A DNA stretch of 64,000 nucleotides from Metallyticus violacea (lineage: Eukaryota; Arthropoda; Insecta; Mantodea; Metallyticidae). How positions within the stretch are numbered: position 1 is the stretch's first letter; each line of letters opens with the position of its first letter. The notes beneath the pieces were generated by a model. It was not told the origin of the DNA. It did not search any database and worked only from the letters and a program-made list of their open reading frames with translations. The stretch spans positions 84,904,001 through 84,968,000 of the forward strand of contig CM060835.1 of NCBI GenBank assembly GCA_030762175.1, given 5' to 3'. A program made the position numbers and the translations under genes. Positions 58,967 to 64,000 of this stretch are shown here, in pieces.

Positions 58967-59400
58967 TTGAAGCGATATTTATGCACACAACTTAAATTTA
59001 CCCTAAAAATAACAAAACAAATGCTCATTATCTGGTGTGGCATAGTTCCGATTTGGGTTCTGGTGTCCCTTTCGTCGATACTATCCCATTCCTCTTGGAG
59101 TGGCATCCGGAGTTGCTGTAACGTCTCCTGGACCGGATTACAACCTCAGATATGTCTACCCAATCTATCCCAGAGATGTTCTATAGGGTTTAGGTCAGAG
59201 CTGCGAGCTGGAAAGTCTAGTAGAACAATTCTCACGATTTACGCTGAGTGCGAGTGGATGAGCATTCTCATGTATGAATATGAATGAATTCATCTCCAAC
59301 AAATGGTATGATATAGCGGTGAGCTTGAGGCTACTGTTTTCGATGAACACTAAATCGGTTTGGGCCTCCATAGAGATATCACCCCATGCCATCTTGGAAC
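58967..59400 (-). pseudogene. Tc1-like transposase pseudogene
   Basis: The minus strand starts with MAWGDISMEAQTDLVF, matching the Tc1-family block before the second catalytic Asp, then SYHLLEMNSFIF, then HENAHPLA where the family has HDNA (the second Asp replaced by Glu). In another frame follow DLNPIEHLWDRLG (third catalytic block with Glu kept) and a C-terminal LQQLRMPLQEEWDSI segment. A frame change separates the halves. Terminal repeats were not found. Not functional. Confidence 0.8.
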
Positions 59401-59431
59401 ATCCGTTTGTTAGGATGTTCCGAATCCTAAC

Positions 59432-59530
59432 CTAACTAGATTGGAAAAGTGGGACTCAAACCATTGATGTTCGGGCTACCGTACCGATGTTCTAATCATT
59501 AACGTAGCCCATCTGTTCACACGATTCCGT
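59432..59530 (-). mobile_element. tRNA-like fragment related to the 51 kb foldback arms
   Basis: The minus strand gives GGTACGGTAGCCCGAACATC, then the B-box-like GGTTTGAGTCC. The same order with similar words (AGCACGGAAGACCGAACACT, then GGTTTGACTCC) occurs in the left arm of the 51.2 kb element. So this is a third copy of that tRNA-derived sequence. It adjoins the Tc1 remnant. Confidence 0.5.
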
Positions 59531-62500
59531 AACCTTGAATCTAATATTCAAAATTAATAACGACGTTTGTGCACTTTACAATTTCGCGACATCGGCTGAA
59601 GTACAATATCTCCTATTACATTAGTTTGCCTTGCTTATAGCAGCACGAGCACGCTTCACAGTGGAATTGCCGGAATAGATTCCTTTTGGGGAAGCTCGCA
59701 ATCTCGGATAACGAGACCGACTTTTAATTCTGTCGAAATTACGTTTTCTTTTGAGTTATAGAAGTTTATTAGTATCGGTCAGAATGTGAAATACAACCGA
59801 CCTGTTAATGGAACTACAGAGAATTGCCTGTAGCAAGCTGCGTATAGAGAATATTAACATTATAATCTTTATAGAGAAACAAGTTTCAAGGAATGTTATT
59901 CTTTTGCTTTACGTCTTTCTGACACAGCCAGGTGGTTTAAAATGCAAAAGGTAAATTGGTTAAGACCTGGCATTTGAAGTAAAGCCGGAGAATTATCCCC
60001 TGCATTCTATGATGGGTGAAGAAACATTAAGTTTAAAAACCTGTGTTGCTAACGCTATAGAGAATAGGGTGTTCAGAATCGAAAAGGTGTGAGAAATCTT
60101 ATCCAGGCTTCGTAGGCTACACGAATAACTCCTAACTTAATTTCTGTTGTTCAGTATTGGAAGAGAATACACTACACTCAAACCTGCCCCTTCCCACAAA
60201 CCGATATGTTGGGCTGAACTAACAAAACCTCCCAGCTCCGTCGATAAACAAGATCTCTTCGCGTTTTACTGACACTTGATCAGTGATGCCATACACACAA
60301 TATATAATGTTATTTTATAATGAACACTAACCGAAGTAGTAACCACCTGTTCCAAGTTTTCTGTACACTACGGAGGTGCTTTATTTTTTTTCTGTTTTAG
60401 TGATATTTACTTCACTAACGCACTATATAATTAATAACCAGAGCCCGAAAGTTAAGAAAAATTCCTTTTCTGTATGAGTGAATGTATTAAAATCAGATAG
60501 AAATGAACGTCTTTCTGTACATTTAGGGTCAGTAAGGCCAATTTTTATTTTCCCTTTTTTTTCAGTTTTTTATATAATTATGGATTTTTTCTGCGATTAT
60601 TTACACATAAAATGCACATAAAGATTTCAATATATGGAAGTAAAAAGTTATAAAAATTAAACGGTATGTTCACCTCACAAAAATATCTAGTGAGAATCTT
60701 GTTATGCATGTATTTCCTTTCAAGCAGTCAAAAACTTTCTCCTCAACCCATTCACTTAAGCTAATTAATTAAACAGAATATTCATTAGTAAAAGGAACAG
60801 TCACCTCGGGCATACCAGGAAATAGAGAGGGTGAGGGAAATATTGCAGTTTTGAATAATTGGCGAATGACCGTGTATCGATCTTTGCGAGACAATTTTAG
60901 GAAAGTTATGGTGGGGGTAACTTCTCAGCTGCATAAAAGTAACAAACAACTGCAAGCGAGAAAGATAGATGTGCAATAAACCGTCCGTACAATGTGTTCG
61001 ACGCGGAAGTAAGATAGATACTAACCGATTTCCCTAAAAACAGAAAATTAACTGGACAAAAAATTAATACGCATTTTTTGCTCACACGACAGGACAAAAC
61101 TACTTTACTTTGTCTGATCAACATTGCCATGAAGTCCCGAAAGGTGAATGTTCTTTGTAACTGGTATAAGTCCTTCCGAAATAACTTGTTTGAAATAGAG
61201 CCCAATCACTTCAGTGGAAGTAGGAGGTTATTTTTCCACAATGAAAAAGTTTTTTCTAACAAGCGGCTGACTATGACGTTGGTACCTTGAAAAACATCTT
61301 GTGTCGCTTATAACAAGAAAGGCAAGCTTAAGTACTTTAATTATTGAAGTATCTTAAATATTGTTTTTATGAATAATGAGTGATATTACTCTCTATTTTC
61401 ACTTTTAACAAATGCCTATTTTAACCAAGATAAATGCGCTGCACTCAGCTACATCTAAAATTACTCTTTATACTGTGTTATTAAGAACATTGACATGTTT
61501 GAAAAAAGTTGAATCCATCATTTATTTGTAGATTGGGCGAAAAATTCCAGAGTACTGTTGCAATTAGAACATTGGAAATTTGATTAGAATTAGGCTAAGT
61601 GCAGCGCCAGTAGTTATATCCTGGATTAGATATGCAGTTCTCTGTTTGCTTCATTCGCTATTGCAAGCAGATAGCTGGGCAAAGCTAAAAAACGTTTTTG
61701 TTGATAGCCTAGAGCTGGAGAGCATAGTTACACACGTACTTGTGAGAAAGCAAGTCTTTAGGCTGCAGCATGTGCACATGGAAACAAAGCTTGCAGAATA
61801 AATTAGTTAGCGTGTGTGCTGCCCGCCGCAGATAAAGCGCTCCCTGGCCTTTGTTGTGTACATACATACGGCTATATTGAATCTAGGTTATTGGTGATGA
61901 AGCACAAACACAGGTTTCAACCTCGTGTTGAGAGGGCTGCCCACAGCTCTATGATTGGCTGCAACTGTCATGTCAGATTAAACATGCTCTTTCTGATGCT
62001 CCCATGACCACATAGCTGCATCTCATTTATCTCTTCCAAGTATGTACAGGGTAACCTACATGACTGTCCTCTAAATCCTTGATCCCAACAGCAGAACTTG
62101 TAATGAAGTAAGCCGAAACACTAGGTATGCTGTACATTTCCTTTCCTTCCTTTTCACTTGTCGCCGGAAGTAGTCGATAGCATTGTCAATGTGGTAGATG
62201 GTTTTCCTGCCACAGAGAAATAACGTGTAAAGGATGATTTTTTATACGTCAATCTTTTAAGTTTAAAATGATTGGATTTTATTCAGTCGCTAATAGTTAT
62301 GAAATAAAACTAGTAAAGGGCAGCTCAGATTATATTGAGTGGTTCAGGGGTATATTTTTGTATTTGTTAACTATCATAAATTCTGGACAATTTTGAAAAA
62401 GATGTTTAATATTATATTCAGCTGTAAATTTAATAGAATTTTAAAATGAGAAATTTTCCTAATAATTGAATACAATTTTTAAATGTAAGTTTTATACATA

Positions 62501-62679
62501 TTCATGCTGTTATTGCAACAGTTTTTCTTAATTTTTGTTGAATGTCCTTTGACGTAATCACTGCCTCTCGTGCATGGCATGGAGTCGGCCAGTCATCGGA
62601 GATCTGGTATAGTCCCCCTAACCACGAATGGACTTGGCATTAATGTAGCGCTCTTGCACTGCAATGCGTCTGACATCGC
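59531..62679. other. AT-rich DNA without recognisable genes
   Basis: No element or coding region recognised. Confidence 0.5.
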
Positions 62680-62688
62680 GTCACCATG

Positions 62689-63010
62689 CATGTGTTTGTA
62701 TGTCTCTCTCTCTTTTAAATTGTGTTTAACCCCCGTTTTAACAACTAAGGCATCACGGACGGTGACACTGATGATAAATGAGATGAAACGAAAAACTTGG
62801 AAAGAATGTTGAAAGAAGAAACTTGTTTTGTTTTTGTTTTTTTTAAAGGAAGGAGGCGTTCCAGGCCAAAGTTTTAAGGTATGTCTCCGGCATTTGCCAT
62901 TTATGAGCACTAAGGAAAACTTGCAAACAACCTCAGTCAGGAAGGGAGATCCTGGTGGAAATGGAACCACATGCCTCCCGCTCACGAACCCGCTCCTTAA
63001 CGTGGCGGTT
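62689..63010 (-). mobile_element. tRNA-derived SINE, family A, copy 8
   Basis: In the minus reading the head lies at the right end, but its A box is mostly lost (GCCACGTTAAGGAGCGGG). The B-box region is mutated (GTTCCATTTCC). The body and the 3' end (AAACGGGGGTTAAACAC) are clear, followed by an AAAAGAGAGAGAGACATAC tail. The 9-base direct repeat GTCACCATG flanks it at 62,680-62,688 and 63,011-63,019 and suggests a target duplication. Confidence 0.8.
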
Positions 63011-63018
63011 GTCACCAT

Positions 63019-63560
63019 GTCTTCATGCTACTCCACGCCAGGGCACTCACAAATGCTACAATGTGGCGGTCGTGCCCTTTACCTGTCGATGACGAACAAC
63101 TTGATGCCATCGTTTCCAAAGATGCTGATCTTGGTTTCATTGCTTAAAATGACTTCGGCCTATTCTTCCTGCATCTACTCCTTGTGTGCTACAGTTTCTG
63201 CTTCAACTTTTGGTTCGTATAAGGCTTCTTTGTTGGGGTCCTCGTTTGCACTTCGTTTTCTGGCTGTTAGGTCAGAAACCCTGAATTCTTCAAAATAGCA
63301 TTTATATATTTTGATGTACGCAGACGATACTAACGAAAAAGGCTGCAGATTCTACGACAGTATCGAGCAGTGAGTTCTGATTTTCTGCCAATTGTTTGAG
63401 AATCTTGTTTGGACTCTGTTTCTTCATACCGCTTGCATGCTTTCCTCAAGTCCGCCTTTGTAGCGTCACGCTTCGTAAGACTAACCTTATACACGAAATC
63501 TTATTCGGGGACTAATCGCGTTTTCATATGTCAGAGGTCATTGTTTTCAGCGATATAGGT
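63019..63560 (-). pseudogene. Tc1-like transposase pseudogene next to a SINE
   Basis: The minus strand shows parts of a Tc1-type transposase in order. First a helix region KRYEETESKQDSQTIGRKSE followed by LTAR and RRICSLF. Then, in another frame, RTPTKKPYTNQKLKQKL. Then VILSNETKISIFGNDGIKLF, the first catalytic block with Asn where Asp belongs. The second and third blocks are not visible. The SINE-A copy at its left, with its target duplication, seems to have inserted at or near the end of the remnant. Confidence 0.62.
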
Positions 63561-63564
63561 CCTC

Positions 63565-64000
63565 ATTTCACTGCCGAATAGTACAAACAATGATAACGGG
63601 CTTGCCCTCCTATGATTATACATCAATTGCATATTAATTGTAATTGAACAAATAAAAATAATGGTATTGTTGCACAAAGTTGGCAAATAATGTCACTTAA
63701 GCTTGTTTCTTATTCCATTTGCATTTTTAAAGGTAACGAACTATGAAATAGAACTATACACAAAATAAAAATATAATTTATTAATTTAGTATATCAGAAT
63801 CTACGCCTTTCTGATATGATTGAAAACCAATTCATGTTGCTAAAAGTGTCCAGAATTAATACCACTTTTATGTCTGGTTTAATGGTTCGCTTTCGAAATC
63901 TTAACTTATATTCCTTGTAGTATATGTTTTTAAGCTTTGAATCAAAATTATTCTTATTGATTGTTGGTACTTGGTGATTGCTTGTGGAAGTAATCTCAGT
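63565..64000. other. AT-rich DNA without recognisable genes
   Basis: Nothing recognised. Confidence 0.5.

Noticed and set aside
1..64000. CRISPR arrays, operons, bacterial promoters, phage genes
   Set aside because: The window is eukaryotic; direct repeats are microsatellites, SINEs or transposon parts, and no spaced identical short repeats exist.

Overview
This window looks like intergenic or intronic DNA from an arthropod nuclear genome. It is AT-rich and full of simple repeats, has no closely packed genes, and carries decayed mariner and Tc1 DNA transposons, a full-length non-LTR retrotransposon (LINE) with gag-like and EN/RT/RNase H proteins, and two abundant tRNA-derived SINE families. 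The type of elements fits insects or chelicerates. I cannot fix the species. I found no convincing host protein-coding gene, rRNA or functional tRNA gene. Most short open frames are chance frames or pieces of transposons.

Layout: 1-21,264 is mostly unique AT-rich DNA with scattered SINEs (about 2.4-3.1, 12.6, 15.5 and 16.4 kb), microsatellites, a duplicated hairpin unit (10.5 kb), an unusually long open frame (17.2-17.7 kb), an 80-110 bp tandem repeat (18.9 kb) and a perfect 16-bp-stem hairpin (20.4 kb). 21,267-22,509 is a complete but inactivated mariner. A C-terminal piece of another transposase follows at 23.0 kb. 25-33 kb holds two SINE-B copies and a mariner remnant (30.4-31.0 kb).

34,927-41,886 is the centrepiece: an old mariner, transposase on the minus strand, split by an intact 5.9 kb LINE (35,644-41,588) bounded by a 13-14 bp target-site duplication. 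Both LINE frames are open: ORF1 of 436 aa with three zinc knuckles, and ORF2 of 1228 aa with endonuclease, reverse transcriptase, RNase H and a C-terminal CCHC motif. The LINE is visibly more GC-rich than its surroundings and looks recently inserted. Its 3' UTR contains repeated hairpins, two of which differ by a compensating base-pair change.

44,423-45,678 is a sister copy of the 21 kb mariner. 46.9-52 kb is a SINE-rich stretch that also holds a transposase HTH fragment (50.6 kb) and a foldback pair of tRNA-like arms (51.2-51.6 kb). 55,129-56,412 is another complete, decayed mariner, followed by the 3' end of a second LINE (56.7-57.2 kb) and a 5'-truncated SINE-B (57.7 kb). Two Tc1-like transposase pseudogenes lie at 59.0-59.4 and 63.0-63.5 kb; a SINE-A with a 9 bp target duplication sits against the second.

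The parts do not form a pathway. The SINEs lack proteins and presumably relied on LINE machinery. The LINE at 35.6-41.6 kb is the only element here that could still encode a working enzyme. I did not find a convincing new gene system. The most unusual structures are the LINE 3' UTR hairpin series and the tRNA-like foldback element.
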